64,000 nt of DNA from Streptomyces spinoverrucosus (GCF_015712165.1 NZ_JADPZX010000001.1:7273501-7337500), one strand, 5' to 3'; shown: positions 17,631 through 26,949, numbered from the stretch's first letter. The notes: a model not told the origin generated them from the sequence alone. Translations and numbers: made by a program.

Positions 17631-17781
17631 GATGGACGGGAGTCTTGCTTTGGCGTTACGCACACGTCAAGAGTTCTCTCATCGAAAGCGCGATGGTGAT
17701 TGATTGTGTTGGGTTCTGGGTCCATGGATCACACAGATCCAGATATTCCATATATGCCTGTTTTAGGGTAGGCCGAGAGCC

Positions 17782-17801
17782 GGAACGCCGAACGGCGTCC
17801 C
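17782..17801 (-). terminator. Short hairpin after gylR
   Basis: Arms 17782-17789 and 17794-17801 (GGAACGCC/GGCGTCCC, one mismatch) with a GAAC loop follow the gylR stop by 28 bp. Confidence 0.45.
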
Positions 17802-17829
17802 GGTGATCGTCAAAGGCCCTGCGTGCCGC

Positions 17830-18594
17830 TCAGAACCGCCCGGCGCCCAGATCGCGCGACACCGCGCGGGCGCAGTCCCGTACCGCGGCGATCAGCTCGG
17901 GCCGCAGCTCCCCGTCCCGGTACAGCCGCTCGACCGCCCCGGTGATGCCGACCGCGCCGACCGGCATGCGCCGCCGGTCGTGGATGGGCGCGGCGATGGA
18001 GGACACGCCCTCCCAGGTCTCCTCGACGTCCGCGGCGTACCCGCGCGCGCGGGTCAGGTCCAGGATCTGCTCGAAGTCGCTCAGGTCGCACACCGTGCGG
18101 TCCGTGAAGGCCTTGCGGTCGGACTCCAGCGCCTCGCTGTGCGCGACCGGGTCGTAGGCCGACAGGACCTTGCCCAGGGCCGTGGAGTGCAGCGGCTGCA
18201 TGGCGCCGATCTCCAGCACTTGACGGCTGTCGTCGGGCCGGAAGACGTGGTGCACGATCAGCACGCCCTGCTGGTGCAGCACCCCCAGGTAGACGCTCTC
18301 GCCGCTGGAGCGGGCCAGGTCGTCCGTCCATACCAGGGCACGCGCGCGCAGCTCGTGCACGTCGAGGTAGGTGGTGCCCAGGCGCAGCAGCTCGGCGCCC
18401 AGCTGGTAGCGGCCGGAGGCCTCGTCCTGCTCGACGAAGCCCTCCTGCTGCAGGGTGCGCAGGATGCCATGGGCGGTGCCCTTGGCGAGGCCCAGTGAGG
18501 AGGCGATGTCCGACAGGCCCAGCCTCCGCTCGCCGCCCGCGAGCAGGCGCAGCATCGCGGCCGCCCGTTCGAGCGACTGGATGTTCCGTGCCAT
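17830..18594 (-). CDS. gylR: Glycerol operon repressor GylR, IclR family (254 aa)
   Basis: Transcription regulator of the glycerol operon. The N-terminal winged HTH reads LGLSDIASSLGLAKGTAHGI (about residues 25-44) and continues LRTLQQEGFV; the remaining 180 residues are the IclR effector-binding domain (GVLIVHHV, LHSTALGKVLSAYDP, SSIAAPIHD). The 254-residue length agrees with what I recall for S. coelicolor GylR. The ATG at 18594 fits the family start MARNIQSLERA. It lies directly upstream of glpF on the same strand; operator-like palindromes before both genes suggest autoregulation. Confidence 0.93.
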   Translation of the reverse strand: MARNIQSLERAAAMLRLLAGGERRLGLSDIASSLGLAKGTAHGILRTLQQEGFVEQDEASGRYQLGAELLRLGTTYLDVHELRARALVWTDDLARSSGESVYLGVLHQQGVLIVHHVFRPDDSRQVLEIGAMQPLHSTALGKVLSAYDPVAHSEALESDRKAFTDRTVCDLSDFEQILDLTRARGYAADVEETWEGVSSIAAPIHDRRRMPVGAVGITGAVERLYRDGELRPELIAAVRDCARAVSRDLGAGRF

Positions 18595-18650
18595 CGCCGT
18601 CCTGCCTCCGTCCCCTTCGACCGTCGAGCTGCGACGTCGCTGCTGCCGCC

Positions 18651-18685
18651 GTACGGCAATGTCCACTGTTCGGCAATGCCGAACA
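18651..18685 (-). promoter_or_regulatory. Probable GylR operator pair upstream of gylR
   Basis: A perfect 19-bp palindrome with a central A (TGTTCGGCAATGCCGAACA, 18667-18685) is preceded by a half-copy GTACGGCAATGTCC (18651-18664). It matches the repeat before glpF. It lies about 60-90 bp upstream of the gylR ATG, inside the 329-bp gap shared with the divergent metH. Confidence 0.7.
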
Positions 18686-18846
18686 CTACCGGTCCATGCC
18701 GACCTACCGCCAATGGGTGGTCGGCAGTTGTTGTGTCCCGCGTCCCCCAGGCGTCCCCCAGGAGTGACCTGGACGCCACTCCGGTCCGCCTCGTGGACGC
18801 CCCTGACCATAGGCGGCCGGTCCCGGCTACCCTGGCCGCGTGCGCC

Positions 18847-18882
18847 CTTCCCCGGTCGTTCCGGACGAGCCTCCTGGGGAAG
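18847..18882 (+). promoter_or_regulatory. Leader hairpin upstream of metH
   Basis: A 7-bp outer stem (CTTCCCC 18847-18853 with GGGGAAG 18876-18882) encloses a second helix (GGTCGT with ACGAGCC, one bulge). It ends 41 bp before the metH ATG, so it may lie in the transcript leader. It lacks the B12-box and SAH-riboswitch consensus as I know them, so no riboswitch is claimed. Confidence 0.35.
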
Positions 18883-18923
18883 CCGCAAAGCCGACAGCCG
18901 TCGCACTCCAGGGAGCCCCGTAA

Positions 18924-21900
18924 ATGGCCTCGTCGCCGCAGTCCCCTTCCACCGACAGCCGGACCCGTGCGTCCGCCCTCCGTGACGCGCTCGCCACCCG
19001 TGTGGTCGTCGCCGACGGGGCGATGGGCACCATGCTCCAGGCGCAGGACCCCACGCTCGAGGACTTCGAGAACCTCGAGGGCTGCAACGAGGTCCTGAAC
19101 GTCACCCGCCCGGACATCGTCCGTTCCGTGCACTCCGAGTACTTCGACGCGGGCGTGGACTGCGTGGAGACCAACACCTTCGGCGCGAACCTCTCCGCCC
19201 TCGGCGAGTACGACATCGCCCACCGGATCACCGAGCTGTCCGAGGCAGGCGCCCGCATCGCCCGCGAGACGGCCGACGACTACACGCGGCGCACCGGACA
19301 GCAGCGCTGGGTGCTGGGCTCCATGGGCCCCGGCACCAAGCTGCCGACCCTCGGCCACACCACCTTCGGCGCGATCCGCGACGCGTACCAGCAGAACGCC
19401 GAGGGCCTGCTCGCGGGCGGCGCCGACGCGCTGCTCGTGGAGACCACCCAGGACCTGCTCCAGACCAAGGCCTCGGTCGTCGCCGCCCGCCGGGCGATGG
19501 AGACGGCCGGGTACGACGTACCGCTGATCGTCTCGGTGACCGTGGAGACCACCGGCACCATGCTCCTCGGCTCCGAGATCGGCGCCGCGCTGACCGCGCT
19601 GGAGCCGCTCGGCATCGACATGATCGGCCTGAACTGCGCGACCGGCCCCGCCGAGATGAGCGAGCACCTGCGCTTCCTGGCCCGCCACTCCCGTATCCGG
19701 CTGTCGTGCATGCCGAACGCCGGTCTGCCCGTACTGACCGCGGCCGGCGCCCACTACCCGCTGACCGCGCCGGAACTGGCCGACGCCCAGGAGAACTTCG
19801 TCCGCGACTACGGACTCTCCCTGGTCGGCGGCTGCTGCGGTACGACGCCGGAGCACCTGCGCCAGGTCGTCGAGCGGGTCCGCGACCTCACCCCGACCGA
19901 GCGCGCCCCGCGCCCGGAGCCGGGCGCCGCCTCCCTGTACCAGTCGGTGCCGTTCCGCCAGGACACCTCGTACCTGGCGATCGGCGAGCGCACCAACGCC
20001 AACGGCTCGAAGAAGTTCCGCGAGGCCATGCTGGCCGGCCGCTGGGACGACTGCGTGGAGATGGCCCGCGAGCAGATCCGCGAGGGGGCGCACCTGCTCG
20101 ACCTGTGCGTGGACTACGTCGGCCGGGACGGCGTCGCCGACATGAAGGAACTGGCCGGCCGCTTCGCCACCGCCTCCACGCTGCCGATCGTCCTGGACTC
20201 CACCGAGGTCGACGTCATCCGGGCAGGCCTGGAGAAGCTCGGCGGCCGCGCGGTGATCAACTCCGTCAACTACGAGGACGGCGACGGCCCCGAGTCCCGC
20301 TTCGCCAAGGTCACCGAGCTGGCCCAGGAGCACGGCGCCGCGCTGATCGCCCTCACCATCGACGAGGAGGGCCAGGCCCGCACGGCCGAGAAGAAGGTCG
20401 AGATCGCCGAACGGCTCATCGACGACCTGACCGGCAACTGGGGCATCCGCGAGGAGGACATCCTCATCGACTGCCTCACCTTCACGATCTGCACCGGCCA
20501 GGAGGAGTCCCGAAAGGACGGCATCGCCACCATCGAGGCGATCCGCGAGCTGAAGCGCCGTCACCCGGACGTGCAGACCACGCTCGGCCTGTCGAACATC
20601 TCCTTCGGCCTGAACCCGGCCGCCCGCATCCTGCTCAACTCCGTCTTCCTCGACGAGTGCGTCAAGGCGGGCCTGGACTCGGCGATCGTGCACGCGTCGA
20701 AGATCCTGCCGATCGCCCGCTTCGACGAGGAGCAGGTGAACACCGCCCTCGACCTCATCTACGACCGCCGCCGCGAGGGCTACGACCCGCTGCAGAAGCT
20801 CATGCAGCTGTTCGAGGGCGCCACGGCGAAGTCGCTGAAGGCGGGCAAGGCCGAGGAACTGGCCGCGCTGCCCCTGGAGGAGCGCCTGCAGCGGCGCATC
20901 ATCGACGGCGAGCGCAACGGCCTGGAACAGGACCTGGACGAGGCCCTCCAGGACCGTCCCGCCCTGGACATCGTCAACGACACCCTCCTGGAGGGCATGA
21001 AGGTCGTCGGCGAGCTGTTCGGCTCCGGCCAGATGCAGCTGCCGTTCGTGCTCCAGTCCGCCGAGGTGATGAAGGCCGCCGTCGCCTACCTCGAACCGCA
21101 CATGGAGAAGACGGACGACGACGGCAAGGGCACGATCGTGCTGGCCACCGTGCGCGGCGACGTGCACGACATCGGCAAGAACCTGGTCGACATCATCCTG
21201 TCCAACAACGGCTACAACGTCGTCAACCTGGGCATCAAGCAGCCCGTCTCCGCCATCCTGGAAGCCGCCGAGGAGCACCGGGCCGATGTCATCGGCATGT
21301 CCGGCCTCCTGGTGAAGTCCACGGTGATCATGAAGGAGAACCTGGAGGAGCTCAACGCCCGGGGCCTGGCCGCCAGCTACCCGGTCATCCTCGGCGGCGC
21401 CGCGCTCACCAGGGCATACGTCGAGCAGGACCTGCACGAGATCTACGAGGGCGAGGTCCGCTACGCCCGGGACGCGTTCGAGGGCCTGCGCCTGATGGAC
21501 GCGCTGATCGGCGTCAAGCGGGGCGTGCCGGGGGCGAAGCTGCCGGAGCTCAGGCAACGCCGGGTGCGGGCGGCCACCGTCGAGGTCGAGGAGCGCCCGG
21601 AGGAGGGCCACGTCCGCTCCGACGTCGCCACCGACAACCCGATCCCCGAGCCGCCGTTCTGGGGCACCCGGGTCATCAAGGGCATCCAGCTCAAGGAGTA
21701 CGCCTCCTGGCTGGACGAGGGCGCGCTGTTCAAGGGCCAGTGGGGCCTGAAGCAGGCCCGCACCGGTGAGGGACCGTCGTACGAGGAACTGGTCGAGACC
21801 GAGGGCCGGCCCCGGCTGCGCGGGCTGCTGGACCGGCTCCAGACGGAGAACCTGCTGGAGGCGGCCGTCGTCTACGGCTACTTCCCGTGCGTCTCCAAGG

Positions 21901-22436
21901 ACGACGACCTGATCATCCTCGACGACGCGGGCAACGAGCGCACCCGCTTCACCTTCCCGCGCCAGCGCCGCGGCCGCCGGCTGTGCCTGGCCGACTTCTT
22001 CCGCCCGGAGGAGTCCGGCGAGACGGACGTCGTCGGCCTTCAGGTCGTCACCGTCGGCTCCCGGATCGGCGAGGAGACCGCCCGGCTGTTCGAGTCCGAC
22101 TCCTACCGCGACTACCTGGAACTGCACGGTCTGTCCGTGCAGTTGGCCGAGGCGCTCGCCGAGTACTGGCACGCGCGCGTGCGCGCCGAACTCGGCTTCG
22201 CCGGCGAGGACCCGGCCGACATCGAGGACATGTTCGCGCTGAAGTACCGCGGCGCCCGCTTCTCGCTGGGCTACGGGGCCTGCCCCGACCTGGAGGACCG
22301 GGCGAAGATCGCCGACCTCCTGGAGCCGGAGCGGATCGGCGTGCAGCTGTCCGAGGAGTTCCAGCTGCACCCCGAGCAGTCCACGGACGCCATCGTGATC
22401 CACCACCCGGAGGCGAAGTACTTCAACGCTCGGTGA
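18924..22436 (+). CDS. metH: Cobalamin-dependent methionine synthase MetH (1170 aa)
   Basis: Cytosolic enzyme that moves a methyl group from methyl-tetrahydrofolate through cobalamin to homocysteine. All four modules are readable: homocysteine domain with the zinc Cys motif GGCCGT (about residue 305), pterin-binding domain (SVNYEDGDGPESRF, about 445), B12 cap and B12 domain with RGDVHDIGKN (cobalt-ligand His748), and the AdoMet reactivation domain ending FSLGYGACPDLEDR and GVQLSEEFQLHPEQS. Length is a little under the E. coli enzyme. It is divergent from gylR and is followed by a 12-bp hairpin. Confidence 0.97.
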   Translation: MASSPQSPSTDSRTRASALRDALATRVVVADGAMGTMLQAQDPTLEDFENLEGCNEVLNVTRPDIVRSVHSEYFDAGVDCVETNTFGANLSALGEYDIAHRITELSEAGARIARETADDYTRRTGQQRWVLGSMGPGTKLPTLGHTTFGAIRDAYQQNAEGLLAGGADALLVETTQDLLQTKASVVAARRAMETAGYDVPLIVSVTVETTGTMLLGSEIGAALTALEPLGIDMIGLNCATGPAEMSEHLRFLARHSRIRLSCMPNAGLPVLTAAGAHYPLTAPELADAQENFVRDYGLSLVGGCCGTTPEHLRQVVERVRDLTPTERAPRPEPGAASLYQSVPFRQDTSYLAIGERTNANGSKKFREAMLAGRWDDCVEMAREQIREGAHLLDLCVDYVGRDGVADMKELAGRFATASTLPIVLDSTEVDVIRAGLEKLGGRAVINSVNYEDGDGPESRFAKVTELAQEHGAALIALTIDEEGQARTAEKKVEIAERLIDDLTGNWGIREEDILIDCLTFTICTGQEESRKDGIATIEAIRELKRRHPDVQTTLGLSNISFGLNPAARILLNSVFLDECVKAGLDSAIVHASKILPIARFDEEQVNTALDLIYDRRREGYDPLQKLMQLFEGATAKSLKAGKAEELAALPLEERLQRRIIDGERNGLEQDLDEALQDRPALDIVNDTLLEGMKVVGELFGSGQMQLPFVLQSAEVMKAAVAYLEPHMEKTDDDGKGTIVLATVRGDVHDIGKNLVDIILSNNGYNVVNLGIKQPVSAILEAAEEHRADVIGMSGLLVKSTVIMKENLEELNARGLAASYPVILGGAALTRAYVEQDLHEIYEGEVRYARDAFEGLRLMDALIGVKRGVPGAKLPELRQRRVRAATVEVEERPEEGHVRSDVATDNPIPEPPFWGTRVIKGIQLKEYASWLDEGALFKGQWGLKQARTGEGPSYEELVETEGRPRLRGLLDRLQTENLLEAAVVYGYFPCVSKDDDLIILDDAGNERTRFTFPRQRRGRRLCLADFFRPEESGETDVVGLQVVTVGSRIGEETARLFESDSYRDYLELHGLSVQLAEALAEYWHARVRAELGFAGEDPADIEDMFALKYRGARFSLGYGACPDLEDRAKIADLLEPERIGVQLSEEFQLHPEQSTDAIVIHHPEAKYFNAR

Positions 22437-22510
22437 CGTCCGATACGACGCCCCGTGACACTCCTCACGGCAAGCTGATCGGAATAGTCGTACACTGGTC
22501 GGTCCACTGA

Positions 22511-22539
22511 AGGCCGGTTCCCGACCCGGGAACCGGCCT
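22511..22539 (+). terminator. Terminator after metH
   Basis: A perfect 12-bp stem (22511-22522 with 22528-22539) with a GACCC loop lies 75 bp past the metH stop and 26 bp before the HAD start. Confidence 0.75.
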
Positions 22540-22565
22540 GCTCGTCCCTCCAGGAGGTACGCCGG

Positions 22566-23258
22566 ATGACGACGACGGTCCCCGCAATCGGCACCCGTAC
22601 GGCCGAAGGCTCCACCCTGCAGGCCGTGCTCCTCGACATGGACGGCACCCTGGTGGACACCGAGGGTTTCTGGTGGGACGTGGAGTGCGAGATCTTCGCC
22701 GGTCTCGGACACACCCTCGACGACTCCTGGCGCCATGTCGTGGTCGGCGGCCCGATGAGCCGCAGCGCGGGGTTCCTGATCGAGGCCACCGGCGCCGACA
22801 TCACCCTCGCCGAGCTCACCGTCCTGCTCAACGAGGGGTTCGAGGACCGGATCGACCGGGCGCTGCCGCTGATGCCGGGAGCCGCCCGGCTGCTGGCCGA
22901 GCTCGCCACGCACGAGATTCCCACGGCCCTGGTCTCGGCCTCCCACCGGCGCATCATCGACCGCGTCCTCGATTCTCTCGGGCCCCAGTACTTCGCCCTG
23001 ACCGTGGCCGGCGACGAGGTCGCCCGCACCAAGCCGCACCCGGACCCGTACCTGCTCGCCGCCGCCGGACTGGGCGCGGACCCCTCCAGATGCGCGGTCG
23101 TCGAGGACACCGCGACCGGCGTGGCCGCCGCCGAGGCGGCGGGCTGCCATGTGGTGGCCGTGCCCTCGGTGGCCCCGATCGCCCCGGCCGCCCGGCGTAC
23201 CGTGGTGGACTCCCTCGAAGTGGTCGATCTGGCATTTCTGCGGGCTCTGCTGAACTGA
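22566..23258 (+). CDS. HAD-superfamily phosphatase/phosphomutase (230 aa)
   Basis: Cytosolic HAD hydrolase of the beta-phosphoglucomutase-like subfamily. Motif I is LLDMDGTLVDTE (nucleophile Asp about residue 24), motif II LVSASHRR (about 119), motif III Lys in RTKPHPDPYL (about 155) and motif IV VVEDTATGVAAAEAAG (about 178). A helical cap lies between motif I and II. AGGAGG precedes the ATG. Substrate unknown; similar genes follow metH in other actinobacteria. Confidence 0.88.
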   Translation: MTTTVPAIGTRTAEGSTLQAVLLDMDGTLVDTEGFWWDVECEIFAGLGHTLDDSWRHVVVGGPMSRSAGFLIEATGADITLAELTVLLNEGFEDRIDRALPLMPGAARLLAELATHEIPTALVSASHRRIIDRVLDSLGPQYFALTVAGDEVARTKPHPDPYLLAAAGLGADPSRCAVVEDTATGVAAAEAAGCHVVAVPSVAPIAPAARRTVVDSLEVVDLAFLRALLN

Positions 23259-23374
23259 TGACACAAATGCGCGGAGCGTTCACGCACCGTGCGGCGGCGC
23301 GGGAACAGCAATTCATCGACGAGGAATTCGAATCGCGCGGATGGCCGAATTCCGGTTGGCTCGCACCCAGTTGA
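23258..23374 (+). CDS. Possible small protein coupled to the HAD gene (38 aa)
   Basis: An ATG overlaps the HAD stop (TGATG) and opens a frame starting MTQMRGAFTHRAAAREQQFI and ending in SGWLAPS. The charged, Glu/Gln-rich middle looks more protein-like than random high-GC frames, and the stop-start overlap would allow coupled translation. No homolog is recalled, and the codon evidence is thin. Confidence 0.3.
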   Translation: MTQMRGAFTHRAAAREQQFIDEEFESRGWPNSGWLAPS

Positions 23375-23429
23375 ATGTGTGACGTTCACCACTCCGGAAG
23401 GGGTCGACAGGGTGGCGCATGTGTGCCGC

Positions 23430-23449
23430 CCGGCCCCATAACGGGCCGG
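23430..23449 (+). terminator. Hairpin in the HAD to binding-protein gap
   Basis: CCGGCCC (23430-23436) pairs with GGGCCGG (23443-23449). The 23259-23686 gap also holds the possible 38-residue frame, and two copies of GCACTAATC (near 23486 and 23586) that could be promoter parts. No other gene was seen. Confidence 0.5.
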
Positions 23450-23686
23450 TTGCCCCGCCTTTGTGTCCCGATTCATGGGACGCTGCACTAATCCTTCCCC
23501 TGTCGGGTTTTCAGTGCGTCCACACCCGGTTTCGCAGCGTGATGGCCGCTCAACTCCGGTGGCCGTGAACCCCGTCACGGGCGCGCACTAATCTCATCGC
23601 GAGAACCTCACCCCCGCCCCCGTGATCCGCCGCGCCACCCCTGCATGCCGGATACACGGACCTGACAGCTGTGGAGATTTCCGAGC

Positions 23687-25285
23687 ATGAACCGCAAGAC
23701 CTTGGTGCTGCCGGCGGTGGTCGGTCTGCTGGCACCCGCGCTCGCAGCTTGCGGCGGGTCGGACAGCGGCGACGGCGGCAGCCCGATCGTCGTCGGCACC
23801 ACGGACCGGTTCGTTGCCACCGATGACGCCCCCGCGCCCCTGGACCCGGCGTACGCCTACGACGTCGGCACCTGGAACGTGCTGCGCCAGACCGTGCAGA
23901 CCCTGATGGTCCAGCCGCGCGGCGAGGGCGCCCCCGTCCCCGAGGCCGCCGAGAGCTGTGGCTTCACCGACTCCGGCAACGAGCGCTATGCCTGCAAGCT
24001 GCGCCCGGACCTGAAGTTCGCGAACGGCGACCCCGTCACCGCGGGCGACGTGAAGTTCTCCATCGACCGGGCCCTCGCCCTCAAGGCGGACAGCGGTGTC
24101 TTCGCCCTGCTGTCCACCGTCGACACCGTCGAGACCAAGGGCGACAACGAGGTCATCTTCCACCTCAAGACCGCCGACGCCACTTTCCCGTACAAGCTGT
24201 CGACCCCGGTCGCGGGCATCGTGAACCCCGACAACTACGAGAAGAACAAGCTGCGCGACGGCTTCCAGGTCGACGGCTCCGGCCCGTACGTGCTCAAGGC
24301 GGAGGAGAAGGACGGCGAGCTGGCCAAGGCCGTCTTCACCAGAAACCCCCACTACCAGGGGGCGTTGAAGGTGCACAACGAGGAGATCGACATGATCTCC
24401 TACCAGGACGCCGAAGCCATGGGCGCCGCCCTCGACGAGGGCGACATCGACGTGATGACCCGCACCATGACGCCGGAGCAGATCGACAAGCTGGCCGCCG
24501 CCGACGGCGATGTCGACCTGGTCGACGTGCCCGGCCTGGAGATCCGCTACCTGGCCTTCAACACCGACGCCCCGACGGTGAAGGACAAGGCCGTACGCCA
24601 GGCCATGGCGCAGCTCATCAGCCGCGAAAAACTCGTCTCCGAGGTCTACGGCTCCCAGGCCGAGCCCCTGTACTCGCTCGTCCCGGCCTCCGTCACCGGC
24701 CACTCCAACGCGTTCTTCAACAAGTACGGCGACCCCAGCGTCGCCAAGGCCAAGGCCCTGCTCGCCGACGCCGGCGTCACCACCCCGGTGAAGCTGACCC
24801 TGCATTACACGACCGACCACTACGGCGCCGCCACCCAGAAGGAGTTCGAGGTGCTGCGGGGGCAGCTCAACGACAGCGGCCTGTTCGACGTCGGTATCGA
24901 GGGCACGCCCTGGGACACCTTCGTCCCGGCCGAACGCAACGGTGAGTACGACGTCTTCGGGATGGGCTGGTTCCCCGACTTCCCGGACGCCGACAGCTTC
25001 GTCGCCCCGTTCCTGGACAAGGACAACTTCCTCAAGTCGCCGTATGCCAACAGCGAGATCCGCAACACCCTGATCCCGGAGTCCCGACGCGAGGCCGACC
25101 GTCTCGCCGCCTCCGAGACCCTGAACAGAATTCAGGACATCGTGGCCGAGGACGTACCCGTGCTGCCCCTGTGGCAGGGCAAACAGTACGTCGCGGCGCG
25201 TGACGACATCACCGGTGTCGCCTACGCGCTCAACTCCTCCGCGACCCTCCAGCTGTGGGAGCTCGGCCGCGGTGTGAGCGGCTGA
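23687..25285 (+). CDS. Peptide/nickel-type ABC solute-binding lipoprotein (532 aa)
   Basis: Extracytoplasmic family 5 (SBP_bac_5) binding protein. It has a lipoprotein signal (MNRKTLVLPAVVGLLAPALA then AC, lipid Cys22). Family signatures are visible: LRPDLKFANGDPVTAGDVKFSIDRAL (split about residues 105-130), VRQAMAQLISREKLV (about 304) and the late PVLPLWQGKQYV. No permease or ATPase gene is adjacent, so it either works with a remote transporter or acts as a sensor. It is a paralog of the next gene. Confidence 0.9.
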   Translation: MNRKTLVLPAVVGLLAPALAACGGSDSGDGGSPIVVGTTDRFVATDDAPAPLDPAYAYDVGTWNVLRQTVQTLMVQPRGEGAPVPEAAESCGFTDSGNERYACKLRPDLKFANGDPVTAGDVKFSIDRALALKADSGVFALLSTVDTVETKGDNEVIFHLKTADATFPYKLSTPVAGIVNPDNYEKNKLRDGFQVDGSGPYVLKAEEKDGELAKAVFTRNPHYQGALKVHNEEIDMISYQDAEAMGAALDEGDIDVMTRTMTPEQIDKLAAADGDVDLVDVPGLEIRYLAFNTDAPTVKDKAVRQAMAQLISREKLVSEVYGSQAEPLYSLVPASVTGHSNAFFNKYGDPSVAKAKALLADAGVTTPVKLTLHYTTDHYGAATQKEFEVLRGQLNDSGLFDVGIEGTPWDTFVPAERNGEYDVFGMGWFPDFPDADSFVAPFLDKDNFLKSPYANSEIRNTLIPESRREADRLAASETLNRIQDIVAEDVPVLPLWQGKQYVAARDDITGVAYALNSSATLQLWELGRGVSG

Positions 25286-25354
25286 CACTCCCAGCACGCG
25301 CCCGGGTCCTGGACGGCGGCCCCGGGAACTTCGAGAACGACGTAAGGCACGCAC

Positions 25355-26935
25355 GTGAACATTCGCAACCAGTGGCCGGTCCTGCCGATCGTGGCCGGTC
25401 TGGCCTCCGGCCTGCTGACCGGATGCGGTTCCGAGTCCGGCGACACCGGGGAGAACGGCTCCAACGTGGTCATGGGGATGTCCGACGACGTCCTGGCCAC
25501 CGACCCGGCGTCCGGCTACGACCCCGGCTCCTGGCTGTTGTTCAACAACGTCTTCCAGTCGCTGCTCAGCTTCCCCAAGGGCGGCACCGAGCCGCAGCCG
25601 GAGCTGGCCCAGGGGTGCAGCTTCGCGGACACCTCGACGAGGGTCTACAAGTGCACCCTGAAGGACGGGCTGAAGTTCAGCAACGGTGACCCGCTCACCT
25701 CCGAGGACGTCAAGTTCTCCTTCGACCGCATGCTGAAGATCAACGACGCCGACGGTCCGGCGGTCATGTTCTCCATGCTCGACTCGGTCCAGACGCCGGA
25801 CGAGAAGACGGTCGTGTTCAACCTGAAGGTCGCCGACGCCACCTTCCCGAGCAAGGTCGCCTCCGGCGCGGGCTCCATCGTCAACCACCGCGAGTACGAC
25901 GCCGACCAGCTGCGCAAGGACGGCCAGGCGGTCGGCTCCGGCCCCTACAAGCTCGACTCGTTCTCCGAGAACGAGGCCGTCTTCTCGGTCAACACGAACT
26001 ACAAGGGCACCGCCGACGTACAGAACTCCGGCGTCACCCTGAAGTTCTTCAACGGCGACCGCGCCGAACTGAAGAAGGCCCTGCTCGCCGGCGACATCGA
26101 CATCGCCTACCGAGGCCTGAGCGCGGCCGACATCGCCGACATCGAGAACGCCGACGCCGACTCGGGCGTCAAGGTCATCGAGGGCAGCAGCGCCGAGGTC
26201 CAGCACCTGGTCTTCAACATGGACGACCCGGTCGCCGGAAAGCTCTCCGTCCGCCAGGCCATCGCCCACCTGATCGACCGCGACGCCCTCATCGAGGACG
26301 TCTACCAGGGCACCGCGACCCCGCTGTACTCGATCATCCCGGCCGGCATCGCGGGCCACAACACCGCCTACTTCGACACCTACGGCGCCCGCCCCTCCAA
26401 GGCCAAGGCCGAGGCCGCGCTGCGCGCCGACGGCATCACCGACAAGGTGAAGCTCACCCTGTGGTCCACCCCCGCCCGCTACGGCCCCGCCACCGACGAG
26501 GAGTTGAAGGCCATAGCGGCCCAGCTCAACGCCAGCGGCCTGTTCGCCGCCGACGTGAAGTCCATCCCCTTCGACCAGTACGAGCAGGACATCGCCGACG
26601 GCAAGTACGGCGTGTACGTCAAGGGCTGGGTGCCCGACTACCCGGACGCCGACAACTTCACGGCCCCGTTCTTCGGTGAGGGCAACGTGCTGGAGAACAA
26701 CTACAGCAACAGCGCGATCACCGGCACGCTCATCCCGCGCACGGCCGCGCAGAGCGACCGCGCCGCCACCGACGACGAGTACGGCGAGCTGCAGAACATC
26801 GTCGCCGAGGAACTCCCCATGCTGCCGATCTGGCAGGCCAAGCAGTACGCGGTCGTCCGCGAGGAGGTCTACGGCCTGGAGTACTGCCTCGACGCCTCGA
26901 CCGTCTTCCGGTTCTGGGAGATCAGCAAGGGCTGA
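25355..26935 (+). CDS. Second peptide/nickel-type solute-binding lipoprotein (526 aa)
   Basis: Family 5 binding protein that aligns along its whole length with its upstream neighbour (shared GSGPY, SVRQAIAHLIDRDALI, GWVPDYPDADNFTAPFF, PMLPIWQAKQY). The lipobox is LLTGC (Cys24) after a short basic N-terminus. The start is the GTG at 25355. With 69 bp between the genes they are likely one unit, the product of tandem duplication followed by divergence. A 16-bp hairpin ends the unit and no membrane component follows. Confidence 0.9.
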   Translation: MNIRNQWPVLPIVAGLASGLLTGCGSESGDTGENGSNVVMGMSDDVLATDPASGYDPGSWLLFNNVFQSLLSFPKGGTEPQPELAQGCSFADTSTRVYKCTLKDGLKFSNGDPLTSEDVKFSFDRMLKINDADGPAVMFSMLDSVQTPDEKTVVFNLKVADATFPSKVASGAGSIVNHREYDADQLRKDGQAVGSGPYKLDSFSENEAVFSVNTNYKGTADVQNSGVTLKFFNGDRAELKKALLAGDIDIAYRGLSAADIADIENADADSGVKVIEGSSAEVQHLVFNMDDPVAGKLSVRQAIAHLIDRDALIEDVYQGTATPLYSIIPAGIAGHNTAYFDTYGARPSKAKAEAALRADGITDKVKLTLWSTPARYGPATDEELKAIAAQLNASGLFAADVKSIPFDQYEQDIADGKYGVYVKGWVPDYPDADNFTAPFFGEGNVLENNYSNSAITGTLIPRTAAQSDRAATDDEYGELQNIVAEELPMLPIWQAKQYAVVREEVYGLEYCLDASTVFRFWEISKG

Positions 26936-26949
26936 GCCCCGGATACGCC

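Noticed and set aside
18847..18923. Cobalamin or SAH riboswitch before metH
   Set aside because: A hairpin is present, but the conserved B12-box and SAH core sequences are not visible.
18258..23264. Very long open frame on the reverse strand opposite metH and the HAD gene
   Set aside because: It is the mirror of strongly conserved forward genes. In high-GC DNA the reverse frame in register with biased codons lacks stops, and its translation is low-complexity Val/Leu/Gly/Arg/Asp without family motifs.
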